From Desulfovibrio sp. (GTDB lineage: Bacteria > Desulfobacterota > Desulfovibrionia > Desulfovibrionales > Desulfovibrionaceae), in assembly GCA_031287575.1 (NCBI GenBank), contig JAITSV010000034.1:1-64000 (forward strand): 64,000 bases of DNA, written 5' to 3'. A model generated the notes under the pieces. The model did not search any database and was not told where the DNA came from. It saw nothing but the letters and a program-made list of their open reading frames with translations. The position numbers were made by a program, and so were the translations under genes. Shown here one piece after another: positions 53,273 through 61,821 of this stretch. Numbering within the stretch: the first letter of the stretch is position 1; every line of letters begins with the position of its first letter.

Positions 53273-54559
53273 CTACCAGCCCCGGCTGATGGTCTGGTCG
53301 CGTTCCGGGCCCACGGACACCAGGCTCACGCGCACGCCGGTCAGTTCCTCGATGCGGGCGATGTAGGCGCGGGTGGGCGCGGGCAGGCTTTCCCAGGTGG
53401 TGCAGCCGGTGATGTCCTCATCCCAGCCGGGCATGGTCTCGTACACCGGGGTGACGTGGGCCATGCCGTTCTGTTCCTGCGGGGCCACGGTGATGGTACC
53501 GCCCTGATATCCGTAGGCGGTGCAGATTTGCAGTTCCTTCAGGCCGGACAGCACGTCCAGCTTGGTCAGGGCGATGTCGGTGGGGCCGTTCAGGCGCACG
53601 GCCTCGCGCAGCACCACCGCGTCCAGCCAGCCGCAGCGGCGCTTGCGGCCCGTGGTGGCGCCGAATTCGTGCCCCTTCTGCTGCAGATAGTCGCCCGCAT
53701 CGTTCAGCTGTTCGGTGGGGAAGGGGCCGGCGCCCACGCGGGTGGTGTACGCCTTGACGATGGCCACGATGCGGTCGAGCCTGGTGGGCGCGATGCCGCT
53801 GCCCGCCGCCGCGTTCCCCGACACCGTGTTGGACGAGGTGACGAAGGGGTACGTGCCGTGGTCGATGTCCAGGTGGGTGCCCTGGGCGCCCTCGAACATC
53901 ACGTGCTGCCCTGCCGCCCAGGCGGCCTCGATCTCGGCGGTGACGTCGGCCAGGTGAGGCACCACGCGCGGCGCCACGGCCATCACTTCATCGAACACCG
54001 CGTCCACGGTCATGGGCTCGCCGCCGTACAGGCCGGCCAGCAGGGCGTTCTTTTCCAGCAGCGCGGCCTCTATCTTGGCGCGCAGCAATTCGGGCATGGC
54101 AAGGTCGGCGGCACGGATGCCGATACGCGACATCTTGTCCTCGTAGCAGGGACCGATGCCCCGGCCCGTGGTGCCGATCTTGGATTCGTTGGACTTGTGG
54201 CATTCGCGGGCCACGTCCAGCGCCTTGTGGTAGGGCATGATCACGTGGGCCTTGCGGCTGATCATCAGCCGCGCCGGAGAAACGTCCACGTCCTTGTCGC
54301 GCAGGGTTTCCACCTCGCGGCAGAACACGGCGGGGTCGAGCACGACGCCGTTGCCGATGAGACATTTCTTGCCCGGATGCAGGATGCCCGAAGGAATGAG
54401 GTGCAGGATGTACTGCTTGTCGCCCACCAGCACGGTGTGCCCGGCGTTGTTGCCGCCCTGGAAGCGCACGATCACGTCACACTTGCGGGTCAGCAGATCG
54501 ACGATCTTGCCCTTGCCCTCATCGCCCCACTGGGCGCCCATCACGACCACGTTTGACAT
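53273..54559 (-). CDS. purA: Adenylosuccinate synthase
   Basis: Converts IMP and aspartate to adenylosuccinate with GTP, the first step to AMP. The 428-aa length is standard. [20 protein letters not shown] is the conserved GTP-binding start. [44 protein letters not shown] then SSN, and [17 protein letters not shown] are the active-site signatures. GGAGTGGGAA precedes the ATG. A promoter with a palindrome in its spacer lies upstream. AICAR transformylase is encoded nearby on the + strand, so two purine steps are close. Confidence 0.97.
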   Translation of the reverse strand: MSNVVVMGAQWGDEGKGKIVDLLTRKCDVIVRFQGGNNAGHTVLVGDKQYILHLIPSGILHPGKKCLIGNGVVLDPAVFCREVETLRDKDVDVSPARLMISRKAHVIMPYHKALDVARECHKSNESKIGTTGRGIGPCYEDKMSRIGIRAADLAMPELLRAKIEAALLEKNALLAGLYGGEPMTVDAVFDEVMAVAPRVVPHLADVTAEIEAAWAAGQHVMFEGAQGTHLDIDHGTYPFVTSSNTVSGNAAAGSGIAPTRLDRIVAIVKAYTTRVGAGPFPTEQLNDAGDYLQQKGHEFGATTGRKRRCGWLDAVVLREAVRLNGPTDIALTKLDVLSGLKELQICTAYGYQGGTITVAPQEQNGMAHVTPVYETMPGWDEDITGCTTWESLPAPTRAYIARIEELTGVRVSLVSVGPERDQTISRGW

Positions 54560-54633
54560 TTCCCACTCCTTGTGACATTGAGTGCCACCCTGCGGCTCCG
54601 GCTCTTGCCGAAGGCGCGCAGAAAAGGCATCAT

Positions 54634-54662
54634 GTCTTATCCCGTGACTTCTTGGAAGTCAA
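54634..54662 (-). promoter_or_regulatory. purA promoter with palindromic spacer
   Basis: On the minus strand TTGACT (54662-54657) and TAAGAC (54639-54634) are 17 bases apart. TGACTTC and GAAGTCA form a 7-bp palindrome with a 3-base loop (54645-54661) that overlaps the -35 and the spacer, as an operator would. The purA ATG is 75 bases downstream. The rest of the gap to 54944 shows only the mltF leader. Confidence 0.65.
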
Positions 54663-54944
54663 CGGAACTGCTGCCGATCCGACCCTGTCGGCAGAAAATC
54701 GTCCGCACGCGGACATGCCGGAGCCACCGGCGGGCCAAGGCCCACCGGAAAAAACGGCGCACCAGCGCCGCTCCGCGCAACGCCGCACAACCCACGGCCC
54801 GACGGCCACCCCCCGCGCACGGAAGCACGGCCCGCCACAGGCGAACGCCCCTTCCGCCCCCCTTGATCGCACAGGCCACCCGCGCATCCGGCCACCCGCT
54901 CCACTCCGCCTCGCTGCTCTCCACCCGTCGGCCCACCGTACCGC

Positions 54945-56660
54945 ATGCACGATCATATCTTCACCACCAGGGAACGCTTTGCGCTGTTCGGCCTTGCCAT
55001 TGCCCAGGCGTTCCTGCTGCTGCTCATCCTGCTGCCCGCGCCGCGCGATTCCGACGTGCTGCGCGTGGCCGCCCCTGCCCGCGAACGGGTGCTGACGCGC
55101 CTTTCGCCCTACGGCCCCGGCTTCGAACAGGAACTGCTGACCGCCTTCTGCGTCCGTTACGGCTACGAACTGCGCTGGGTGAAGGCCGACAACCGCGACG
55201 AGGCCCTGCGCCTGGTGGTCGACGGCTACGCCGACGTGGCCGTGGGTTTCGGCACCGCGCCCGACGGCGACGGAGACGGTGGCAATGGCGGCAGTTCCGG
55301 CCTTGCCGCGCCCGATGCGCCCGATGCGCCCGGTGCGCCCGGTGCACCCGGTGCACCCGGCGCCGCCTTGGCCGAAGCGGACGCCGCGCCCGGTATCTCT
55401 CTGGCCGCGCTGCTGGCCCGGCTGGCCACCGGCACGGACCCCACCCCGCCCGCCGACCTGGTGGCGGGACCGGCCTACGACCACGCCCGCCCGGTGCTGG
55501 TGCGCTGGTCGGAACCGGACCTGCCCGCCCCCGTGAACGCGGTGCTGCGCGATACCGGCACCACCGCTACCGCACGGGACGGCCAGCCCGCCGGCGGACT
55601 GCGCTCGGCCCTGCTGCTGACCACCTGGGAAACGTCCGCCGGACCGGCGGTACCGGGGCTGCTGCCGCCCTCCGGCGGCCCGGCCCTTCTGCCCGGTGCC
55701 CAATCCGGTCCGCTGCCCGGCGAGGCCTCCGTGGACGCCGCACCCGACGCCCCCCGCCAGGCGATGGTGGACGGCGACTCGTGGCGGCTGTGGCAGCCCT
55801 TCATGGCCGAACCCACGGCGGGCCGGGCCACGGGCAAGGCCCTGTCCTACCACTGGTACTGGCGCGGCGACGACGCCACCCTGGCCCCCCGGCTGGCCGA
55901 ATTCTGGCGCGAACACACCGCCCCGGCGGACAACCTGCTGGACGACCTGACCGAACGCTATTTCGGCTTTCTGCCGGAATCGCTGGGCGTGCCCGAAGAC
56001 GGCGAGTACGCAGGGTCCCCCGGATATGCGGACATCTTCGACCTGATGGACCTGATGACCGTGGTGACGGAAAAACTGCCCACCCACGCCCCCGCCATCA
56101 GCCGCGCCGCCGCCCAGAGCAACATCGACCCGCTGCTGCTGTCCGCCGTGATCTTTCAGGAATCGCGTTTCGATACGTCCGCCCGCAGCAAGACCGGGGT
56201 ACGCGGCATCATGCAGCTTACCCAGAGCACGGCCCTGCTGCTGAAGGTCAACCGCATGAACCCCAGCCAGTCCATCCGGGGCGGGGCGCGCTACCTGCGC
56301 ATGCTGTGGGACAGCCTGGACGACCTGGACCTACAGCCGTGGGATCGCTGGTTCTTCACCCTGGCCGCCTTCAACCAGGGGCCGGGCCACCTGCGCGACG
56401 CCATCCGGCTGAACCAGGACCTTGGCGGCTCGGGCCGCACCTGGCGCGAACTGAAGGACACCTTTCCCAAACTGGCGCGGCCCCGCTACCACGCCCGCAC
56501 CCGGTACGGGTACTGTCGTGGCTACGAGGCCGTGGCATTCGTGGAAAGCGTGCGCTACTACTATTACATACTCAACGGGCTAGTCGCCCTCTCGCGGCCG
56601 GAAGCTGAGCACCTTGCGCCGCTTCTGGACGCCGTCCCCGTCCGCTGGCCCGCCGTCTAG
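54945..56660 (+). CDS. mltF: Membrane-bound lytic transglycosylase F-like protein
   Basis: Predicted 571-aa peptidoglycan lytic transglycosylase. An N-terminal membrane segment or signal (FALFGLAIAQAFLLLLILLP) is followed by a SBP_bac_3-like module (LRVAAPARERVLTRLSPYGP) and then by the SLT domain. VIFQESRFDTSARSKTGVRG holds the catalytic Glu near residue 405, with IMQLTQSTALLLKV and FFTLAAFNQGPGHLRDA after it. The order matches MltF. The SBP-like part is interrupted by a Pro/Ala/Gly repeat (APDAPDAPGAPGAPGAPG). The start is divergent from purA. The 3' end overlaps the small minus-strand gene by 81 bases. Confidence 0.88.
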   Translation: MHDHIFTTRERFALFGLAIAQAFLLLLILLPAPRDSDVLRVAAPARERVLTRLSPYGPGFEQELLTAFCVRYGYELRWVKADNRDEALRLVVDGYADVAVGFGTAPDGDGDGGNGGSSGLAAPDAPDAPGAPGAPGAPGAALAEADAAPGISLAALLARLATGTDPTPPADLVAGPAYDHARPVLVRWSEPDLPAPVNAVLRDTGTTATARDGQPAGGLRSALLLTTWETSAGPAVPGLLPPSGGPALLPGAQSGPLPGEASVDAAPDAPRQAMVDGDSWRLWQPFMAEPTAGRATGKALSYHWYWRGDDATLAPRLAEFWREHTAPADNLLDDLTERYFGFLPESLGVPEDGEYAGSPGYADIFDLMDLMTVVTEKLPTHAPAISRAAAQSNIDPLLLSAVIFQESRFDTSARSKTGVRGIMQLTQSTALLLKVNRMNPSQSIRGGARYLRMLWDSLDDLDLQPWDRWFFTLAAFNQGPGHLRDAIRLNQDLGGSGRTWRELKDTFPKLARPRYHARTRYGYCRGYEAVAFVESVRYYYYILNGLVALSRPEAEHLAPLLDAVPVRWPAV

Positions 56661-56945
56661 GGCGGGGTCGTCCCTTTCAGCCACGGGTTCGAGATTGAAG
56701 GCCATGCGCGGGGGCACCCCCACGGGTTCGCCCTCGGGCCGGGCCGCCGCGGCCCAGTGGTGGTTGAAGAGCTGGTTCTTCCAGCGCACCGCCTGGATCA
56801 GGCTGAGCACCAGCGCCGCCTCTTCCCACCGCTTGGTGGGTTCGAAGCGGTCCACCACGGCGGCGTAGCGGTCCCACAGCGACATCAGCGACGCCTCGTC
56901 GTAGGCGTTCAGTTGCTGTGCCAGCTTTTGCAGCATGCGCTCCAT
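56580..56945 (-). CDS. Conserved hypothetical small protein, convergent overlap
   Basis: Predicted 121-aa soluble protein with no recognised family. The first 85 residues look like a helical bundle (LMSLWDRYAAVVDRFEPTKR, AALVLSLIQAVRWKNQLFNH), and the C-terminus is Arg/Gly/Asp-rich. It has good codon use and GGAGCGCATG at its start. Its last 81 bases overlap the end of mltF on the other strand. Its function is unknown. I report it because the composition, start and length are gene-like. Confidence 0.65.
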   Translation of the reverse strand: MERMLQKLAQQLNAYDEASLMSLWDRYAAVVDRFEPTKRWEEAALVLSLIQAVRWKNQLFNHHWAAAARPEGEPVGVPPRMAFNLEPVAERDDPALDGGPADGDGVQKRRKVLSFRPREGD

Positions 56946-57082
56946 GGGGTCATCGCTCCTTCATGCGGGGTGGTGTGGGGGCGGCCGGAACGTCGACCGG
57001 AACGTCGATGCGTCCGCGCGCTTGCAGTGGCCGCGCCGTGCCCCGCAGGCTACGCCAATCCGGATGCCGGTTCAAATGGAAA

Positions 57083-57111
57083 TTGCCCGCCCTTGCGGGC
57101 TGTGCTAGCAT
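57083..57111 (+). promoter_or_regulatory. purH promoter and 5' leader
   Basis: TTGCCC (57083-57088) and TAGCAT (57106-57111) are 17 bases apart, with TGC extending the -10. The leader to 57333 is about 220 bases and contains CCCGCCCTTGCGGG and a perfect CGCCCCGCC/GGCGGGGCG hairpin near 57149. No known purine riboswitch pattern is apparent. Confidence 0.5.
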
Positions 57112-57333
57112 TCCCGCTGTCGCAGCCCGGAAGGCGACCGCGCCCCGCCCCGTGGCGGGGCGTTGCGCATGCCGCAGCCGTTTCCGCCCCCGATAACGCC
57201 CATTCCGCCCGGCCTCGCCGCCGGGCGCAGGCCCGCCGTATCCGGCACGCCGCACCCGGCCCCTCGCGCGCACCCGCGCGCGCCGGATGCACGCGGCGTT
57301 GCCGGGCCGCGCCGCCCCCTGCCGGAGCCCGTC

Positions 57334-58626
57334 ATGACTTCGCCGAAGCCCGCCAGCCTCAAGGACATGTACCGCACCCTCCAGGACGATCCGTTTCCGG
57401 ATTCCCTCACCCTGACGCTGGGCGACACCACCCTGACCTACCGCAAGCGCACCTGGACCATCGACGGTGAACGCAAGGGCCTGCGCTACGGCGAAAACCC
57501 CGACCAGCCCGCCGCCCTGTACGAACTGGCCGAAGGCGGCCTGACCCTTGGCGGCGTGGCCTTTCGCGCCGCCGGAAAGGGCCTTGTCTCGGCCATCGCC
57601 GAAGAACACATGGTGCAGGCGGGCAAGCACCCCGGCAAGACCAACCTGACCGACGTGGACAACGGGGTGAACATCCTGCAGTACCTGGCCGCGCGCCCCG
57701 CCGCCGTGATCCTGAAGCACAACAACCCGTGCGGGGCCGCCTGGTCCAATGATGGCGTGGCCGACGCGCTGGACAAGGCCTACCAGTGCGACAGGATCGC
57801 CGCCTTCGGCGGGGCCGTGGTGGTCAACCGCCCGTTGGACCGCGCCGCCGGTGAGCTCATCGCCGCCAACTACTTCGAGGTGGTGGCCGCGCCCGACTTC
57901 GAACCCGGCGTGCTGGAACTGCTGCAAACCCGCAAGAATCTGCGCATCCTGCGCATGCCCGGCCTGGCCCAGCTTGAAAACTTCGCCGATGCGCCGTTCC
58001 TGGACATCAAGAGCCTGACCGACGGCGGCATGGTCATCCAGCACTCGTTCCGCAACCGCATCCGCACCGTGGCCGACTTCCTGCCCGCCGAAGCCACCAG
58101 CAAGGACGGCGTCACCGTCACCGCCCGCGCGCCCTCCAAGCAGGAAGCCGACGACCTGCTGTTCGCCTGGGCCGTGGAGTCTGGCGTCACGTCCAACTCG
58201 GTGATCTTCGCCCGCAATGGCGCCACCGTGGCCATCGGCACCGGCGAACAGGACCGCGTGGGCTGCGTGGAACTGGCCATCCACAAGGCCTATACCAAGT
58301 ACGCAGACTCGCTGGCCTTCGCCGCACACAACTGCTCGCTGTACGACCTGAAGCAGAAGGCCGCCGCCGACCCGGCCCTGGCCGACTCGCTGGCCGCCAT
58401 CGAACGCCGCACCAAGGACGAACGCGGCGGCCTGCCCGGCACCGTGCTGGTCTCCGACGGGTTCTTCCCCTTCCGCGACGGCGTGGACGTGGCCCTGGCA
58501 CAAGGCGTTGCCGCCATCGCCCAGCCCGGCGGCTCCATGCGCGACCACGAAGTGATCATGGCCGTGAACGAGGCCAGCCCGCAGGTGGCCATGGTGTTTA
58601 CGGGGCAACGTTCCTTTAAGCATTAG
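57334..58626 (+). CDS. purH: AICAR transformylase (PurH, no IMP cyclohydrolase domain)
   Basis: Predicted 430-aa enzyme formylating AICAR to FAICAR in purine synthesis. RYGENPDQPAALYELAEGG, VILKHNNPCGAAWSNDGVAD and AFGGAVVVNRPLDRAAGELI are transformylase signatures, and the C-terminus GSMRDHEVIMAVNEASPQVA is typical. The N-terminal MGS-like cyclohydrolase domain of bifunctional PurH (about 200 aa) is missing, so the IMP cyclohydrolase must be encoded elsewhere. ATG 57334 follows CCGGAGCCC. The stop is only 27 bases before the three-gene conflict operon. Confidence 0.92.
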   Translation: MTSPKPASLKDMYRTLQDDPFPDSLTLTLGDTTLTYRKRTWTIDGERKGLRYGENPDQPAALYELAEGGLTLGGVAFRAAGKGLVSAIAEEHMVQAGKHPGKTNLTDVDNGVNILQYLAARPAAVILKHNNPCGAAWSNDGVADALDKAYQCDRIAAFGGAVVVNRPLDRAAGELIAANYFEVVAAPDFEPGVLELLQTRKNLRILRMPGLAQLENFADAPFLDIKSLTDGGMVIQHSFRNRIRTVADFLPAEATSKDGVTVTARAPSKQEADDLLFAWAVESGVTSNSVIFARNGATVAIGTGEQDRVGCVELAIHKAYTKYADSLAFAAHNCSLYDLKQKAAADPALADSLAAIERRTKDERGGLPGTVLVSDGFFPFRDGVDVALAQGVAAIAQPGGSMRDHEVIMAVNEASPQVAMVFTGQRSFKH

Positions 58627-58653
58627 GTTGTTGAGCACGACGGAGGTTAACCC

Positions 58654-59562
58654 ATGAATATGAACCTCACGGAAGCTTATTATGAACAAAAATTTGAAAC
58701 TGCTTTTCTACGAGCCAAGGCGGGAGAGTTCCAAACTTTTTTTGAACGTCTAATGGGATTGGCCTACAAAGCAGACTTTATGCCATGCCGCCCGTGGGGG
58801 AAGCAAGGCGACCGCAAGAATGACGGATATCTCAAGTCAGAACGTCGCCTCTTCCAAGTTTATGCTCCCAATGAAATGAGCAGTTCTAAAGCGAAGGCCA
58901 AAATTTGCGAAGATTTCGAGGGTGCCAAACAACATTGGAAAGAATATTTTGACAGATGGGTATTCGTGCATAATGCATCGGACGGGTTACCTCCCCATGT
59001 ACAGGATCTCTTACTAGGCTTGGAAAAGGTTAATATAAATATAGCAATAGACACATGGAGCCTAGAGGAATTACGACTCATTTTCAGAAAACTCACTGCC
59101 GACGATAAGGCCACATGGTTTGGGCTTGCGCCAACAGAGGAAACCAAACTCCGATTGGGTTTTGATGAATTGAGAATTGTCCTCGAAAATATCGCAACAC
59201 TCACCGCCCCCCTGCGGACTGAAGTCAAAGATGTTCCCGCAGGAAAGATTCAAGCAAACGCGTTGTCTGACGCTACAGAGCGCTTACTCAGAGCCGGCAT
59301 GACCAAGTCACAACTGGTCGCGGATTTTTTTTCCCAATGGCACGACGAAACGTTTGGAGAACGACTCGCTAAATCCTTTAAGGATAAGTACCAGCAGCTT
59401 CGCAACGCCCACACGCCAAACCAAACTTTTGCCGAGCTTCAATCGTGGGCAGGTGGTAGCCAGCGGGGAACCCCCGAACACGAAATGGCCGTACTCACCG
59501 TCATGGCTTACTACTTTGAACGATGTGACATTTTTGAAGAACCACGAGGCACGCCCCGATGA
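58654..59562 (+). CDS. ABC-3C effector/C-terminal-domain component
   Basis: Predicted 302-aa soluble protein. The N-terminal 150 residues resemble a nuclease-like fold of the ABC three-component systems: a helix pair (YEQKFETAFLRAKAGEFQTF, FERLMGLAYKADFMPCRPWG), then GDRKNDGYLKSERRLFQVYA with an acidic pair near residue 51 and a QVYAPNE strand where PD-(D/E)xK enzymes have QxK, then DFEGAKQHWKEYFDRWVFVH. The remaining half is helical and fits the CTD role of docking on the ATPase. GGAGGT lies 7 bases before the ATG. The stop overlaps the next start as ATGA. Function as toxin or nuclease is inferred. The Lys of a canonical nuclease is not obvious. Confidence 0.75.
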   Translation: MNMNLTEAYYEQKFETAFLRAKAGEFQTFFERLMGLAYKADFMPCRPWGKQGDRKNDGYLKSERRLFQVYAPNEMSSSKAKAKICEDFEGAKQHWKEYFDRWVFVHNASDGLPPHVQDLLLGLEKVNINIAIDTWSLEELRLIFRKLTADDKATWFGLAPTEETKLRLGFDELRIVLENIATLTAPLRTEVKDVPAGKIQANALSDATERLLRAGMTKSQLVADFFSQWHDETFGERLAKSFKDKYQQLRNAHTPNQTFAELQSWAGGSQRGTPEHEMAVLTVMAYYFERCDIFEEPRGTPR

Positions 59563-59804
59563 TTCTTCCCTCCAAGCATCTTCCTCACAATCGCGCGCTA
59601 CTCACAACAGGTGCAGCAATTTTGCAGCGTCTAACCACCCCCCTTACTGTTTCTTCATTATGGGAGATGGAATCATTATCCCGCATAAACCGAGCAGGGC
59701 ACCCCACCCTGCGCTATGACTCATTCGTCCTTGCGCTTGACCTCTTGTTTCTTATGGGAACCATAGAGCTTAACGAAGGCCTGATACACAGGAAAACAAC
59801 ATGA
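59559..59804 (+). CDS. ABC-3C middle component (MC6-like)
   Basis: Predicted 81-aa protein with winged-helix-like composition. MILPSKHLPHNRALLTTGAA, VSSLWEMESLSRINRAGHPT and LRYDSFVLALDLLFLMGTIE match the pattern of ABC-3C middle component type 6. It overlaps both neighbours as ATGA (59559 and 59801). In ABC-3C systems this component sits between the effector and the ATPase genes, and it is thought to adapt one to the other. Small size and the coupled starts support a real gene. Confidence 0.8.
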   Translation: MILPSKHLPHNRALLTTGAAILQRLTTPLTVSSLWEMESLSRINRAGHPTLRYDSFVLALDLLFLMGTIELNEGLIHRKTT

Positions 59805-61519
59805 TACATCACATATATAGCAGCATACCATCGTTCAAGACTATCAATTTCAAGCCTGGACTTAATGTCTTAATCGCCAAAAAAGAAGATGGTGCAAGCG
59901 ACAAGCAGACCCGCAATAGAGCAGGGAAGACAAGCTTAATAGAGATTGTACATTTCCTGATGGGGTCTGAAGCGGGAAGAGATTCTCTTTTTCGCTCAAA
60001 CCCGCTCGCCGACGCGATGTTTGGAATGGATTTTGATATTAATGGACAGCGCCTCAAAATTGAACGATCAGGGCATCAAAAATCAAAAGTACATGTAAAG
60101 AACGCTTTCTTACAAAAAGACAAGACTCTCTCGAACTCTGACTGGCTAGAGTTCTTGGGCAAGGCGATGTTTGGACTGCACAACATCCCTGAAACAGATG
60201 GTCGCGCCCCTACGTTTCGCTCCCTCTTCGCCTACTTCGTACGCAGACAGTTGAGCGGGGCCTTCGCCACCCCGGAAAAACAAGCAACCATGCAACAAGC
60301 TGGCGACTATCAAGTTGCCCTGATGTTCCTGCTGAGTTTGGACTGGAAGATAGCCAGCGACTGGCAGGCCGTTCGTGACCGAGAGAAAACCCTAGATGAG
60401 CTTAAAAAAGCTGCTCGCGTTGGCACGTTCGGGAGCATCATCGGAAAGTCATCAGATCTACGCACACAATTAACCGTCGCCGAAGCCCAACTTGCCGACT
60501 TGAAAACTCAAATTACAGCCTTCCGAGTGTTACCTCAGTATGCTGAAATGGAAGCCGAGGCCGACCAGCTAACTCGTGCAATTAGCGAATTATCGAACGG
60601 CAATGTGATCGACGTCGCCGCGATCACGGACCTAGAGCGCTCAATGCAGGCTGAGACGCCTCCTCCTCTCAGCGATTTACAGAGCATTTATGCAGAAGCT
60701 GGCGTCATCCTACCAGACCTAGCTGTTAAACGTTACGAAGAAGTACGCAGCTTTCACGAATCCATAGTCAGAAATAGACAGGATTATCTCGCAGAAGAAC
60801 TTGCAGCAGCAAAACAACGCATCGCCGAGCGCGAGCAAGCAAAACGCCACCTAGACGAACGGCGCGCCACAGTGATGAACCTGCTCCAGAGCCATGGGGC
60901 ATTGGATCAGTTCTCGCGCCTGCAAGGCGAAGCTGCTCGCCTAGAAGCGATGGTTGAATCCCTACGGCAACGCTTCCAAGCCGCTGAAAAACTTGAAGGA
61001 ACAAAAAACGAACTTGAAATAGAGCGAAATCGACTGACATTGCGCCTCAGGCGCGACTTTTCCGAACAAAGCGAACGCCTATCTGCGGCGATCCTTGCTT
61101 TCGAGGCCACCTCACGAAGGCTCTATGAATCCGCAGGAAGCATGCTGGTCGAGGAAACATCCAACGGCCCAATGCTCAAATTTCCCATGCAAGGCTCGCG
61201 CAGCAAAGGCATCAAGAATATGCAAATATTCTGCTTTGACATGATGCTTATGCGCCTTTGTGCAAGCCGAAACATGGGCCCATTTTTCCTAATCCATGAC
61301 AGCCATCTTTTCGATGGCGTTGATGGGCGCCAGCTCATCAGCGCGCTAAAGGTTGGGGCCGAAACCGCAAAGGAGCTTGACTTCCAGTACATCGTCACAA
61401 TGAACGAAGATGACGCTTTTAAAGAAACTATCGATGGATTCCATCTCGAAGATTATATACTAGACACTGTTCTTACAGATGCAACAGAAGATGGCGGTCT
61501 GTTTGGATTCCGTTTTTGA
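59801..61519 (+). CDS. DUF2326 Rad50/SMC-like ATPase of the ABC-3C system
   Basis: Predicted 572-aa ABC-type ATPase. The N-terminal half has NFKPGLNVLIAKKEDGASDK and a P-loop with RNRAGKTSLIEIVHFLMG (GKTS near residue 42). A coiled coil (about 180-440) holds many Glu/Lys/Arg/Leu heptads (REQAKRHLDERRATVMNLLQ, RLEAMVESLRQRFQAAEKLE). The Walker B/D-loop region is PFFLIHDSHLFDGVDGRQLI near 495, the diagnostic DUF2326 form. MQGSRSKGIKNMQIFCFDMM precedes it. It would sense a nucleic-acid or phage signal and switch the effector by ATP hydrolysis. It ends 302 bases before the ribonuclease start. Confidence 0.87.
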   Translation: MIHHIYSSIPSFKTINFKPGLNVLIAKKEDGASDKQTRNRAGKTSLIEIVHFLMGSEAGRDSLFRSNPLADAMFGMDFDINGQRLKIERSGHQKSKVHVKNAFLQKDKTLSNSDWLEFLGKAMFGLHNIPETDGRAPTFRSLFAYFVRRQLSGAFATPEKQATMQQAGDYQVALMFLLSLDWKIASDWQAVRDREKTLDELKKAARVGTFGSIIGKSSDLRTQLTVAEAQLADLKTQITAFRVLPQYAEMEAEADQLTRAISELSNGNVIDVAAITDLERSMQAETPPPLSDLQSIYAEAGVILPDLAVKRYEEVRSFHESIVRNRQDYLAEELAAAKQRIAEREQAKRHLDERRATVMNLLQSHGALDQFSRLQGEAARLEAMVESLRQRFQAAEKLEGTKNELEIERNRLTLRLRRDFSEQSERLSAAILAFEATSRRLYESAGSMLVEETSNGPMLKFPMQGSRSKGIKNMQIFCFDMMLMRLCASRNMGPFFLIHDSHLFDGVDGRQLISALKVGAETAKELDFQYIVTMNEDDAFKETIDGFHLEDYILDTVLTDATEDGGLFGFRF

Positions 61520-61739
61520 TAGGCGCTCATAATGCACCCAACAAATCTATACGAACAAATTTTTAATTGTTTAACCACAAAGACGTGTTGCACGCTAAAA
61601 ACCACAATCCGAGATATCGCCTTAGCGACAAATGCCCATTGACCATCAACAATACAACTATGCGCCTCCCCCTACTCCTGCGGACAGACTTAGCGTCTCT
61701 CCGCTCTTCTATGTCGGAACAGTACCTTCTCAATGGCGC

Positions 61740-61763
61740 ACCACGCTGAACAACGTGGTTTTT
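61740..61763 (+). terminator. Terminator-like hairpin after the island
   Basis: ACCACG (61740-61745) pairs with CGTGGT (61754-61759), followed by a TTTTT run. It would end the island operon, or be the original purH terminator displaced by the insertion. The rest of 61520-61821 holds no supportable gene. Confidence 0.6.
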
Positions 61764-61821
61764 CCATCACAACTTTGACCCGGCTAACGACAGGCTTCAC
61801 CAACCAAACCAAGCGGGAAAC

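Larger units (their letters stand above)
58627..61739 (+). other. AT-rich horizontally acquired conflict-system island
   Basis: The interval holds three coupled genes with many AAA, TTT and ATA codons, unlike the GC-rich flanks, and ends before the hairpin at 61740. No integrase, tRNA or clear direct repeats were found at its borders. It lies exactly between the purH stop and what may be the original purH terminator. The last 220 bases (61520-61739) have no convincing gene. Confidence 0.8.

Noticed and set aside
58654..61519. Type I or IV restriction-modification system
   Set aside because: There is no methyltransferase, specificity subunit or helicase. The DUF2326 ATPase and MC6-like protein fit ABC-3C better.
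61567..61749. 60-aa ORF after the ABC-3C ATPase
   Set aside because: No ribosome site, no similarity, and it runs into the terminator hairpin.
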